From: Leptotrichia hongkongensis | GTDB taxonomy: Bacteria > Fusobacteriota > Fusobacteriia > Fusobacteriales > Leptotrichiaceae | DNA length: 55,148 nt | Assembly (NCBI RefSeq): GCF_041538065.1 | Contig: NZ_JBGORW010000012.1 | Span: 1-55,148 of the forward strand | Direction: 5' to 3' | Shown: one piece after another, positions 24,011-32,302 of the stretch | Position numbering within the stretch: the stretch's first letter is position 1 | Layout of the letters: the number at the start of each line of letters is the position of its first letter | The notes under the pieces: model-generated | Told to the model about the DNA's origin: nothing | The model's input: the letters and a program-made list of their open reading frames with translations, nothing else | Database searches by the model: none | Position numbers and translations under genes: made by a program

Positions 24011-24149
24011 GTTACAAAAAAATTGAATAATAAAATATAAAAAACTATTAAATTATAATACTTATAAATAAAATTATAAAAGTCTTTAAGATGGATACTT
24101 AATGATAAAATTTAATTAAAGGATATTTTAATAAAAACAGCTTGATTCT

Positions 24150-24185
24150 AAAAAAATAACCGCTGTCTTTTACAACAACGATTAT
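24150..24185 (-). terminator. Terminator of the ankyrin-like gene
   Basis: On the minus strand the hairpin is the same as the one at 21370-21405 apart from one base, again followed by seven T. The one difference turns a G-U pair into A-U, so the stem is kept. Confidence 0.75.
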
Positions 24186-24203
24186 TTAAAAATTCTAATT
24201 TTC

Positions 24204-24746
24204 TTATTTCAAATTATATTTTTTTACATAGTCTTCCATCATTTGTACTGCTATTGGTCTATTAAACCTTCTCGCAAATTCAATTACTGTTAGTCCCCAT
24301 TTATCTTTTACTAAAAGAGGAAGTCCTGGTTGAGAAAATATCAGTTGGTATAACGGTAACATCTCTATTTCAGGGGTGCCGATATTAAATAATCCTTTGA
24401 ATGAAACAGTTTTCTCTTTCTTATATATTGTTGTTATATCTGCACCTTTTTCCAATAATGTTTTACACAATATTGTCATTTTTATTATATCTCGTCGTCC
24501 ATGATAAAATAATGGAAAGAACAAACTCATCCCGTCTTCTCTTACTATTTTAACATCTGCCCCTTTATTTATTAAAAAATTAGCAATTTCATAACGTGCA
24601 GTACTATCATTATTTGCTAATGCATGAAATAATATACTATCTCCTGATGCATCTCCAATTTTTTCATCTCCTTTTTTGAATATTTCTATAACATCCTTTA
24701 ATGTTCCAAATCTTACTGCTTCCCAAATTGTTGTACATTCTGACAT
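24204..24746 (-). CDS. Ankyrin repeat protein
   Basis: A 180-aa cytoplasmic protein with three or four ankyrin-like repeats: TIWEAVRFGTLKDVIEIFKKGD, then DSILFHALANNDSTARYEIANFLINKGADV, then the degenerate SLFFPLFYHGRRDIIKMTILCKTLLEKGADI, and a final DKWGLTVIEFARRFNRPIAV. The NFLINKGADVK and LLEKGADI cores are the usual repeat ends. Such small ankyrin proteins bind other proteins and are sometimes immunity proteins for contact-delivered toxins, but no toxin gene is adjacent. AAAGGAGATATC precedes the ATG. Its promoter is probably in the repeat at 24926-24953. Confidence 0.8.
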   Translation of the reverse strand: MSECTTIWEAVRFGTLKDVIEIFKKGDEKIGDASGDSILFHALANNDSTARYEIANFLINKGADVKIVREDGMSLFFPLFYHGRRDIIKMTILCKTLLEKGADITTIYKKEKTVSFKGLFNIGTPEIEMLPLYQLIFSQPGLPLLVKDKWGLTVIEFARRFNRPIAVQMMEDYVKKYNLK

Positions 24747-25286
24747 TTTGATATCTCCTTTCTCTCATTTTGTAGGTATTTTCATTTGTTGTTTTTGAAT
24801 TATATTTTGTATATTATTTATATAATCTGGCTTATATTCTAATATAGTAAAATTTTTAGTAAAATTCTACAATCTATATTTTGCTTTTAAATGGTTTTTT
24901 CATAAGTTGCTTCTCTTGCTAGGAGATTTTGTTTTGTTATTATAGCATATATTGTACTATTTTTTCTATATATTCATTATAGAATAAGGAATAGTTATTA
25001 TAGCTTAAAATATATATCTTTTTGAAATAGAGATTGCTTTTTATTAAAAATGGAAATATAATAATATTGAAAATAAGAGAAAAATACGGTTTTAGAAGAA
25101 ATATAGAATTACATAGGGGAATAGGAAATATTTTGAGTTTAATTTTGTGGTATTCAAAAAGTAAAAATGAATAGAATGTAAAGGTTGCGAAAATATCAGA
25201 TGTTTTTTTTATATAATTCATTTTTAAATAGGTTCGGATATAAGATAAATTCTTTTAGAAAAATTTGAAAAAAAAATAAAAATATA
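24747..25286. other. Gap between the ankyrin-like gene and murF
   Basis: No supported gene. It holds the leader and promoter of the ankyrin-like gene (minus strand) and, further right, featureless AT-rich sequence. A 93-codon minus-strand frame at 24940-25221 is Ile/Phe/Tyr-rich with no ribosome binding site and is judged chance. Confidence 0.4.
24926..24953 (-). promoter_or_regulatory. Promoter-bearing 28-nt repeat, copy 2
   Basis: Identical over 28 nt to 7614-7641. The minus-strand TATAAT is at 24939-24944. It would give the ankyrin-like gene a leader of nearly 190 nt. Confidence 0.5.
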
Positions 25287-25315
25287 TTGAAAAAATGCTC
25301 TTCAAATGATATAAT
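25287..25315 (+). promoter_or_regulatory. Promoter of the division/cell wall cluster
   Basis: TTGAAA, 17 nt, TATAAT, ending 60 nt before the murF start. Confidence 0.7.
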
Positions 25316-25375
25316 TTTATAATGCGAATGATTATGAAAAAAGTATTAAATTAGATAGGAATCTGGAGAAATTTT

Positions 25376-26755
25376 ATGAATAAAGCTGAAGTGTTTCAAA
25401 GTTTCTTTAACAAGCAAAAAATATCAGATCTTGAGATAAATAATATTTCGATTAATTCGAAAGAACTTGATAAAAATGATATTTTTGTTGCCATTAGAGG
25501 CGGGAACAATTTTGTTAATGAAGCATTGGAAAAAGGTGCTTTTGCTGTTTACGACAGTAAAACTTTAAAAATAGATGAAAAATATGCTAATCGTGCATTT
25601 TTTGTGAATGACAGTATTGAATTTTTACAAAATTTTGCTAGGGAATGGCGAAAAAATTTAGATATAAAAGTAATTGGAATTACAGGAAGTAATGGGAAAA
25701 CTACTGTAAAGGACATGATTTACCATTTGCTTTCACAAAAATATAAAGGAAAAAAGACTGAAGGGAATTACAATAATCATATTGGATTACCCTTCACTTT
25801 GTTGCGTGCTGAAGAAGATGACCAATTCATTATTCTGGAAATGGGAATGAGCGGTTTTGGAGAAATTGATCTTCTGGGACAGATTGCATTGCCTGATATT
25901 AATGTAATTACCAACATTGGGGAATCACATCTGGAATTTTTAAAAACGAAGGAAAATGTATTTTTGGCGAAAACGGAAATTATTCCGTATATTAAAAATA
26001 CACTTGTAATCAATGGAGATGATGATTATTTAAAAAATGTAAAAGCTGAAAATATCGAAGTTGTAAAGGCTTTGAATCTAGAAAATAATGAGTTTAGGGA
26101 GAAGACGTCTGATTTTTATTATGGGGACGTTCATTTTAACGAAAGCGGAACTGATTTTTTTCTAAAATATTTTGGAAAAATTTGTCAAAATATGGTTGAG
26201 AGAAATTATAAGACGAATGTTCTAGGAGAACATAATGTATTAAACTTAGTTATGGCAATTGCTGTGGCTAAACAATTCGGAATGGAAGATAAAATAATCA
26301 GTGAAGCTGTGAAAAATATTGGCTTGACTGGAATGCGGTTTCAAATAATTGAAAACGGCGATACAACATATATTAACGATGCCTATAATGCAAGTCCAAT
26401 GTCTATGGAGAAATCACTTGAAACATTTTCCCAAATATATAACGATAGACTAAAAATAATGGTTCTAGGAGATATGCTGGAACTAGGAGAAAATGAGCTT
26501 GAACTTCATAGTAATCTTTTTAATACAATAAAAAATACAAAATTTGACAAACTTTATTTATTCGGAGAAAGGATGAAAAGCCTATTCGAAAAAATAAAGG
26601 AAAATGTGGACAATGAGAATTTAAAAAACAAGGAATTTAGACATTTTGATGAAAAAGAAGAAATAAAAGAAAAAATAAGACAGATTTCTGAACAAAAGGT
26701 AGTGCTGTTAAAAGCATCACGAGGAATGAGACTAGAAGAAATCATAGAAAAATAA
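25376..26755 (+). CDS. murF: UDP-N-acetylmuramoyl-tripeptide--D-alanyl-D-alanine ligase
   Basis: Adds D-Ala-D-Ala to the UDP-muramyl tripeptide, the last cytoplasmic step of the pentapeptide precursor. The N-terminal domain carries INNISINSKELDKNDIFVAIRG; the ATP P-loop GITGSNGKTT is at 101-110; EGNYNNHIGLPFTLL follows and then ILEMGMSGFGEIDLL, which marks MurF. The C-terminal domain begins GMRFQIIENGDTTYINDAYNASPMSM. The length of 459 aa is normal. GGAG precedes the ATG. It is the first gene of the dcw cluster here; murE is not adjacent. Confidence 0.96.
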   Translation: MNKAEVFQSFFNKQKISDLEINNISINSKELDKNDIFVAIRGGNNFVNEALEKGAFAVYDSKTLKIDEKYANRAFFVNDSIEFLQNFAREWRKNLDIKVIGITGSNGKTTVKDMIYHLLSQKYKGKKTEGNYNNHIGLPFTLLRAEEDDQFIILEMGMSGFGEIDLLGQIALPDINVITNIGESHLEFLKTKENVFLAKTEIIPYIKNTLVINGDDDYLKNVKAENIEVVKALNLENNEFREKTSDFYYGDVHFNESGTDFFLKYFGKICQNMVERNYKTNVLGEHNVLNLVMAIAVAKQFGMEDKIISEAVKNIGLTGMRFQIIENGDTTYINDAYNASPMSMEKSLETFSQIYNDRLKIMVLGDMLELGENELELHSNLFNTIKNTKFDKLYLFGERMKSLFEKIKENVDNENLKNKEFRHFDEKEEIKEKIRQISEQKVVLLKASRGMRLEEIIEK

Positions 26756-26770
26756 ATATTATAAACAAAG

Positions 26771-26845
26771 AAAGGAGAAGAGTTTTTTATTACTGTATAA
26801 TTTGTTTAAATATGGATTATTGGGTAAAAAACTCTATAATAAAGA
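26771..26845 (+). promoter_or_regulatory. mraY leader: Shine-Dalgarno bridged to the start by a hairpin
   Basis: AAAGGAG at 26771-26777 is followed after 1 nt by the 11-bp inverted repeat AGAGTTTTTTA (26779-26789) / TAAAAAACTCT (26825-26835). The mraY ATG lies 10 nt after the right arm. Folding gives an effective Shine-Dalgarno spacing of 11 nt; unfolded, it is 68 nt. The loop holds a short ORF start (ATG 26812). The same layout is seen before ftsZ. Confidence 0.6.
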
Positions 26846-27934
26846 ATGTTATATTTACTGCAAGAGTTATTTATCAATAACTGGAGAGTTTTACGTATTT
26901 TTAAATCAATAATGTTAAGAGCGTCTGTGGCGTTTATGATTGCGTTTCTGTTTATGTTAATTTTAGGAAAACCGTTTATTGCTTGGCTTAAAAAGAAAAA
27001 ATATGGAGATACAGCAAGAGAAGAAGGGCCTAAATCACATTTTGACAAGTCGGGAACGCCTACAATGGGAGGACTTCTAATAATTGGTGCAATTTTATTT
27101 GCAACGGCTATCGCTGGTAATTTTACAAATAAATTCATTGTGTTTTTGTTTGTAATTACAATTTTATTTACAACAATTGGATTTTATGATGACTATTTAA
27201 AATTGACAAAACACAAAAAAGGGCTTTCTGGGAAGAAAAAAATATTAGGACAACTAATAATCACAGCATTAACATTCGGATTCGTATATAAATTCGGACT
27301 TGTAAGTAAAACTATCGATTTTTCAATAATAAATCCGTTAATTAAAAATTCATATTTATATATAACTCCAATCTTGTTCTTTATTTTTGTGGCATTTGTA
27401 ATAATCGGTTCTTCAAATGCAGTAAATTTGACAGATGGACTGGATGGTCTTGTGAGCGGACCTACAATTGTAGTAAGTATTACGCTTTTAATTATTACTT
27501 ATTTAACTGGAAATGTAAAATATGCAAAATACCTAAATCTTTATTACGTTCCGCAGGCAGCTGAAATGATAGTTTATTTAGCCTCAGTAATCGGAGCTTT
27601 AATTGGGTTCTTATGGTATAATTTCTATCCAGCACAAGTGTTTATGGGAGATACAGGTTCTTTAACATTGGGTGGAATTTTAGGAATTATTGTTATTTTT
27701 ATAAAGCAAGAGCTGTTATTGCCGATTGCTGGATTTATATTTATTATGGAAGCCTTGTCAGTTATGATTCAAGTCTGGCACTTTAAAACTTTTGGAAAAC
27801 GGGTGTTTAAAATGGCACCAATACATCACCACTTTGAACTGCTAGGATTGCCTGAAACAAAAGTTACAATAAGATTTTGGATTGTTTCAATAATGACATG
27901 TCTATTAACATTTGTAATTTTGAAATTAAGATAA
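26846..27934 (+). CDS. mraY: Phospho-N-acetylmuramoyl-pentapeptide-transferase
   Basis: The integral membrane enzyme that makes lipid I from UDP-MurNAc-pentapeptide and undecaprenyl phosphate. Family motifs: DKSGTPTMGGLL near residue 68, FYDDYLKLTKHKKGL with the DD pair, NLTDGLDGL with catalytic Asp residues, FYPAQVFMGDTGSL, and MAPIHHHFELLG. About ten hydrophobic helices are present. The length is 362 aa. The N-terminus MLYLLQELF resembles that of other MraY proteins, supporting this ATG although the nearest base run (AATAAAGA) is a poor binding site; see the leader hairpin. Confidence 0.96.
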   Translation: MLYLLQELFINNWRVLRIFKSIMLRASVAFMIAFLFMLILGKPFIAWLKKKKYGDTAREEGPKSHFDKSGTPTMGGLLIIGAILFATAIAGNFTNKFIVFLFVITILFTTIGFYDDYLKLTKHKKGLSGKKKILGQLIITALTFGFVYKFGLVSKTIDFSIINPLIKNSYLYITPILFFIFVAFVIIGSSNAVNLTDGLDGLVSGPTIVVSITLLIITYLTGNVKYAKYLNLYYVPQAAEMIVYLASVIGALIGFLWYNFYPAQVFMGDTGSLTLGGILGIIVIFIKQELLLPIAGFIFIMEALSVMIQVWHFKTFGKRVFKMAPIHHHFELLGLPETKVTIRFWIVSIMTCLLTFVILKLR

Positions 27935-27940
27935 ATAAAG

Positions 27941-27958
27941 CGGGGGATTTTTCCCCTG
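27941..27958 (+). terminator. Short hairpin after mraY
   Basis: GGGGGATTTTTCCCC just downstream of mraY; no clear T-run follows. It may be the edge of the repeat block. Confidence 0.35.
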
Positions 27959-28049
27959 CAAACTAATTTGAATTTTGTCTTTGAGTATTTAACTAAATAA
28001 TTTTTCTATTTTGATGTTTGTTAATAATTATTTTTTATTATATATTTTA

Positions 28050-28500
28050 ATTTTTTTAACGTAAGGGCATCAGACGCCATGCCCTTTTTCGCAATAGCAG
28101 TTATTTTAACTATGTATAACTGGTTACTATTTAAAGATAATGGCGAAACGTTCTACGAACTACCCCGCTTTACGCAAAACTTTCTTAATAAAGAAAAAAG
28201 AAAACTCGCTTTTGAACTTAGGTTATTTTGAATATAAATAAATAAATTTTATTTAAAATACCTCCAAAAGCTCAAACAGTTCTTTTTCCTTTAACGAAAT
28301 TTTGCTTGTTTAATTTATTAAAATAACTTTCGTAATTAAAATTAAAAGTGTCGTGATTTTTTTCAAAAAATGCTTAGACGAGCGGGGATTAGTGCGTAGC
28401 GCTTTCGCTAAAATCTTCAGATGTTATAATTTGAAGAAATTAAAATAACTAATATTGCGAAATAAAAGGGGATGGCGACTGTTCCCCTTTGCGTTGAAAT
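28050..28500. repeat. Modular intergenic repeat block B, copy 2 (inverted)
   Basis: Carries the blocks of 23437-24010 in reverse complement: GGGCATCAGACGCCATGCCC near 28066, ACCCCGCTTTACGCAAAACT near 28163, and a block with CTTAGACGAGCGGGGATTAG and TGCGTAGCGCTTTCGC near 28373. About 90 nt are inserted between the first two blocks compared with copy 1. It splits the murF-mraY part of the dcw cluster from murD onward. It ends with AAGGGGA ... TCCCCTTT, a hairpin near 28467-28492. No gene is supported from 27935 to 28635. Confidence 0.6.
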
Positions 28501-28635
28501 AAAAAATAACATAAAAAATAAAAGAAATAATATTTATTAACAATAATTTACTTTTATAAAAAATAATTTAGTTGAGTACTTAAGAATTTGGAATTTAGAA
28601 ATATAAAATAAATAATAGAAAGAGGAAAGAATCAC

Positions 28636-30015
28636 ATGGATAAAAAGGGAATTGTATTTGGTGCTGGGTTAAGTGGGCTTGGTGCTAAGGAATTGCTAGA
28701 AAAAAATGGATATGAAGTGTATTTGATAGATGATAAGGTTGCAATGCCATCGGCAGAGGGAATAAGACTTTTGAATGAGGAAAAGGTTGAATTCATAGTA
28801 AAAAGTCCTGGGATTCCTTGGAAGGCAGAACTTTTGAAAGTTGCCAAGGAAAAAGGTGTTAAGATTATTTCAGAAATTGATTTGGCTTATAAATATGTGG
28901 ATAAAAATATAAAAATTATTTCGTTCACTGGGACAAATGGGAAAACTACTACATCTACTAAAATGGCAGAATTACTTAATTTTGCTGGGTTTCGTGCAAA
29001 ACTTGCCGGGAATGCAGGTTTTTCATTTGCAAAACTGGTGGCTGATGAAGAAGAGCTTGATTATATTGTGCTGGAGCTTAGCAGCTACCAATTGGAAAAT
29101 AATCCGCAAATTCATTCAAATATCGCTGGAATAATCAACTTAACTCCAGATCATTTGACACGATATGATTCGGTGGAAGATTATTATATTACAAAGTTTG
29201 CGATTTTTGATAAGCAGACAGATGATGACTTTGCATTGATTAATCTGGATGATGAAGTTTTTGCAGAACTGTATGAAAGAAATGAGATAAAGGAGAAAAT
29301 AAAGGCTCAAAAAGTATATTTGAGTAAAGAAACAAAAGGAACAGTTTTTGTTTATGAAAATAATATTCGTATAATGAAGGATTTGAGTAAACGGGTTGAT
29401 GAAATTCAGAATTTTGGTGAAAAAATTGATGAAATTTCAGAAATTTTGTTAAAAACTGAAGAATTGTCATTAAAAGGTAGACATAATTTGGAAAATATGT
29501 TATTTTTGATAAGTTCAGCAAAAATATTAAATGTAAAAAATGAAAAATTAGCTAAATTTTTAAAATCAACGAATGCTCTTGAACATAGGCTTGAAAACTT
29601 TTTTGTGAAAGGAAATACAACGTTTATTAATGATTCTAAGGGAACAAATGTAGAATCAACATTAAAAGCAATTGATTCATTTAATAATTCGATTATTATG
29701 ATTCTTGGTGGAGATGATAAGAAAATTGATAATATGCCTTTGATTAAAAGAGTTAAGGAGAAAGTTGACTTTGTCTATTTAATTGGAGATAATGCTCAGA
29801 TTTTAATTGACGATATGGAAAAGGTTGGATATAAAAATTATAAAAATTTAGAAACAGTTGAAAATGTACTAAATTACTTGAAGGAAAATGTGGATTTCTC
29901 ACAAAATCAGACAGTACTGTTTTCACCTGCAACATCGAGCTTTTGTCAATTTAAGAGTTTTGAACATAGAGGAAAAGTTTTTAAGGAATTGACACAAAAA
30001 ATTATAGGAAAATAA
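28636..30015 (+). CDS. murD: UDP-N-acetylmuramoyl-L-alanine--D-glutamate ligase
   Basis: Adds D-Glu to UDP-MurNAc-L-Ala. The N-terminal Rossmann-like domain starts GIVFGAGLSGLGAKELLEKNG; the P-loop FTGTNGKTTT is at 98-106; ELSSYQLENNPQIHSNIAGIINLTPDHLTRY is the central block; and the C-terminal domain has ALEHRLENFF, FINDSKGTNVESTLKAI and ILGGDDKKID, all MurD features. The length is 459 aa. AAAGAGGAAAG precedes the ATG. ftsW follows after 36 nt. Confidence 0.96.
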   Translation: MDKKGIVFGAGLSGLGAKELLEKNGYEVYLIDDKVAMPSAEGIRLLNEEKVEFIVKSPGIPWKAELLKVAKEKGVKIISEIDLAYKYVDKNIKIISFTGTNGKTTTSTKMAELLNFAGFRAKLAGNAGFSFAKLVADEEELDYIVLELSSYQLENNPQIHSNIAGIINLTPDHLTRYDSVEDYYITKFAIFDKQTDDDFALINLDDEVFAELYERNEIKEKIKAQKVYLSKETKGTVFVYENNIRIMKDLSKRVDEIQNFGEKIDEISEILLKTEELSLKGRHNLENMLFLISSAKILNVKNEKLAKFLKSTNALEHRLENFFVKGNTTFINDSKGTNVESTLKAIDSFNNSIIMILGGDDKKIDNMPLIKRVKEKVDFVYLIGDNAQILIDDMEKVGYKNYKNLETVENVLNYLKENVDFSQNQTVLFSPATSSFCQFKSFEHRGKVFKELTQKIIGK

Positions 30016-30051
30016 TTTAGTTTTTATGAAAATGTAATTTAGGAGAAAAAA

Positions 30052-31191
30052 TTGAACAGTAAAAAGATATTGGGAACAGGATTTATAATAGTAATTTTAA
30101 TACTTTCTGCATTGAGTATTATAACAATGGCAAGCCTTAGTTTTCCAAAGGCGCAAAATGAATATGGAGAAGCATCTTATTTTTTGTTAAGGCAAACAAT
30201 ATGGCTAGTTATAGGCTGGGGAGGATTTATTTTCACAGCCAATCTTAATTATAAAAAATACAGGGAAATAGGAAAATATCTATACGGAACAGGAATTATT
30301 ATGCTTGTTATGGTACTAGTAATCGGAAAAACTGTAAATGGAGCAAAACGTTGGATTGACCTTGGAATGGGAGTAGTTATACAGCCTTCAGAATTTGCAA
30401 AATTAATACTGATTATTGTACTTTCGGCTCTTGTTTATAATTTTAAAACACGAAATAAAATAAAAAAATTTCCTTGGGAAACAAGTTTAGTTTTAATGAT
30501 GACTACTGGAATATATATAATTCTTGTCTTTTTTGAAAAATCATTTAGTAATACAGCTCAAATTGCTATAATTGGTTTTACCTACTTACTTGTTTCAGAA
30601 ATAAAATTTTCAGTAATTGGCTTTTATGCGATATTGACTGGAATTGCAGGATGGTTTAGTGTGATGAAAGTAGGATATAGGGCAAGCAGAATTGCGGCAC
30701 ACACTTCAAAAAATATTGGATTTCAGACATCACAATCATTAATAGCCATAGCTAACGGTAGACTTACTGGAAAATTCTATGGGAATGGATTGCAAAAGTA
30801 CGGATTTCTTCCAGAAATACACACGGATTATATTTTTTCAGGATATGCTGAAGAAAATGGATTTTTAGGAGTAGTATTTTTATTAGGGTTGTATGCTGCT
30901 TTACTAGTAATAATTGGGGTTGCTTTGAAAAAAATAAAAGATTTATATGCAAAATATCTTTTAGCTGGAATTTTCATGATAATTGCAACGCAAGTAATTG
31001 GAAATGTAGCAGTTGCAAGCCAGTTAATACCTTCTACAGGGATTCCGCTTCCGATGATGAGTTATGGAGGAAGTACAATGATAGCTGTAATGATGATGCT
31101 AGGAGTCGTCTACAATATAATAAGAGCTTTGTATAAGCAGGAAATGGGAAGCAAGTTGGATGAACTGAATGAAATTGATTACATGATGTAA
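30052..31191 (+). CDS. ftsW: FtsW/RodA/SpoVE family lipid II polymerase
   Basis: A SEDS-family membrane glycosyltransferase working with a class B PBP in septal wall synthesis. About ten hydrophobic helices, with NGAKRWIDLGMGVVIQPSEFAKL near residue 100, VFFEKSFSNTAQIAIIGF in the middle, the FGNGLQKYGFLPEIHTDYIFSGYAEENGFLG-type loop, and the C-terminal STGIPLPMMSYGGSTM. The length is 379 aa. The start is TTG: AGGAG lies 6 nt before it and no ATG fits. Position between murD and murG makes FtsW the best name, though RodA-type function cannot be excluded from sequence alone. Confidence 0.92.
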   Translation: MNSKKILGTGFIIVILILSALSIITMASLSFPKAQNEYGEASYFLLRQTIWLVIGWGGFIFTANLNYKKYREIGKYLYGTGIIMLVMVLVIGKTVNGAKRWIDLGMGVVIQPSEFAKLILIIVLSALVYNFKTRNKIKKFPWETSLVLMMTTGIYIILVFFEKSFSNTAQIAIIGFTYLLVSEIKFSVIGFYAILTGIAGWFSVMKVGYRASRIAAHTSKNIGFQTSQSLIAIANGRLTGKFYGNGLQKYGFLPEIHTDYIFSGYAEENGFLGVVFLLGLYAALLVIIGVALKKIKDLYAKYLLAGIFMIIATQVIGNVAVASQLIPSTGIPLPMMSYGGSTMIAVMMMLGVVYNIIRALYKQEMGSKLDELNEIDYMM

Positions 31192-31220
31192 AAAAATATA
31201 ATGAGAGGTAAAATAAAACA

Positions 31221-32273
31221 ATGGAAAAAGTAGTATTTACTACAGGAGGAACAGGCGGACATATTTATCCAGCCTTGTCAATCGCAAAAAAAGTTAGAGA
31301 AAAAGGTATAGATACATTATTTATCGGAACAAAGCATAGAATGGAAAAAGATATTGTTCCAAATGAAAATTTTAGATTTATAGGACTTGATGTGTTGCCA
31401 TTAAGAAGTGTTAAATCAGTAATTAAAATGATAACGGCAACAATAAGTGCAATAAAATTGCTAAAAAAAGAAAAGCCTACAAAAATTATAGCATTTGGAA
31501 ATTATATAACAATACCAGTGCTAATAGCGGCTAATGTGCTACGAATACCATATTATCTGCAAGAACAGAATCATACCATGGGGCAGGCTAACAAATGGTT
31601 TTATAAAGGTGCAAAGAAGGTATTTATTGCTTTTGAAAATACGCTTGAAAGTATTAAGGAAAAATATAAAAGTAAATTTGTTGTGACTGGAAATCCGTTA
31701 AGAGAAGAGTTTTATGGGAAAAATAAGCAGGAAGAAAGGCAAAAACTTGGAATAAAAGATGATGAAAGAGTTATTCTTGTTATAGGTGGAAGTCTTGGAG
31801 CTAAGAATATAAATGAAGCTATTGTGAAAAAATGGAAAACAATAACAGAAGATGCAAGAATACGATTGTTCTGGGCAACTGGAAAAGATAATTATGAAGC
31901 ATCTACTTATAGAATAAGAGATTTTGGAACAGCAGTAGTTGAGCCATATTTTGAAAATGTTCCAGAGCTGATGGCAGCTTCTGATATTGTAATCTGCCGT
32001 GCTGGAGCTTCTACAATTTCTGAACTTATTCAGCTTGAAAAACCGTCAGTATTGATTCCATACGATTTTGTTGGACAAAAGGAAAATGCAGATGTACTGG
32101 AATATGTAAATGGCGCAAAAATATTTACAAATGAAACAGTAGAAAAAGCAATAGACGAAACATTATCAATAGTGCGTCAGGCCTCAATGCTGGAATTTAT
32201 GAGTGAAAATGTAAAAACATTGAAAAAAGGTAATTCAGCAGAAATAATTGTAAATGAAATGGGAATTAAATAA
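31221..32273 (+). CDS. murG: UDP-N-acetylglucosamine--lipid I N-acetylglucosaminyltransferase
   Basis: The peripheral membrane GT-B enzyme that makes lipid II. The N-terminal glycine-rich loop TTGGTGGHIYPALSIA is at about 7-22; GNYITIPVLIAANVLRIPYYLQEQNHTMGQAN follows; the C-terminal domain has VIGGSLGAKNIN and the donor site AASDIVICRAGASTISELIQLEKPSVLIP. The length is 350 aa. GAGAGG precedes the ATG. It lies 29 nt after ftsW, in the operon. Confidence 0.96.
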   Translation: MEKVVFTTGGTGGHIYPALSIAKKVREKGIDTLFIGTKHRMEKDIVPNENFRFIGLDVLPLRSVKSVIKMITATISAIKLLKKEKPTKIIAFGNYITIPVLIAANVLRIPYYLQEQNHTMGQANKWFYKGAKKVFIAFENTLESIKEKYKSKFVVTGNPLREEFYGKNKQEERQKLGIKDDERVILVIGGSLGAKNINEAIVKKWKTITEDARIRLFWATGKDNYEASTYRIRDFGTAVVEPYFENVPELMAASDIVICRAGASTISELIQLEKPSVLIPYDFVGQKENADVLEYVNGAKIFTNETVEKAIDETLSIVRQASMLEFMSENVKTLKKGNSAEIIVNEMGIK

Positions 32274-32302
32274 ATTAAGGAAAAGAAAATTTGGAGGAAA
32301 TT

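Noticed and set aside
24940..25221. 93-codon minus-strand frame resembling a small membrane protein
   Set aside because: No ribosome binding site before its ATG, Ile/Phe/Tyr composition of random AT-rich sequence, and it overlaps the repeated promoter block.
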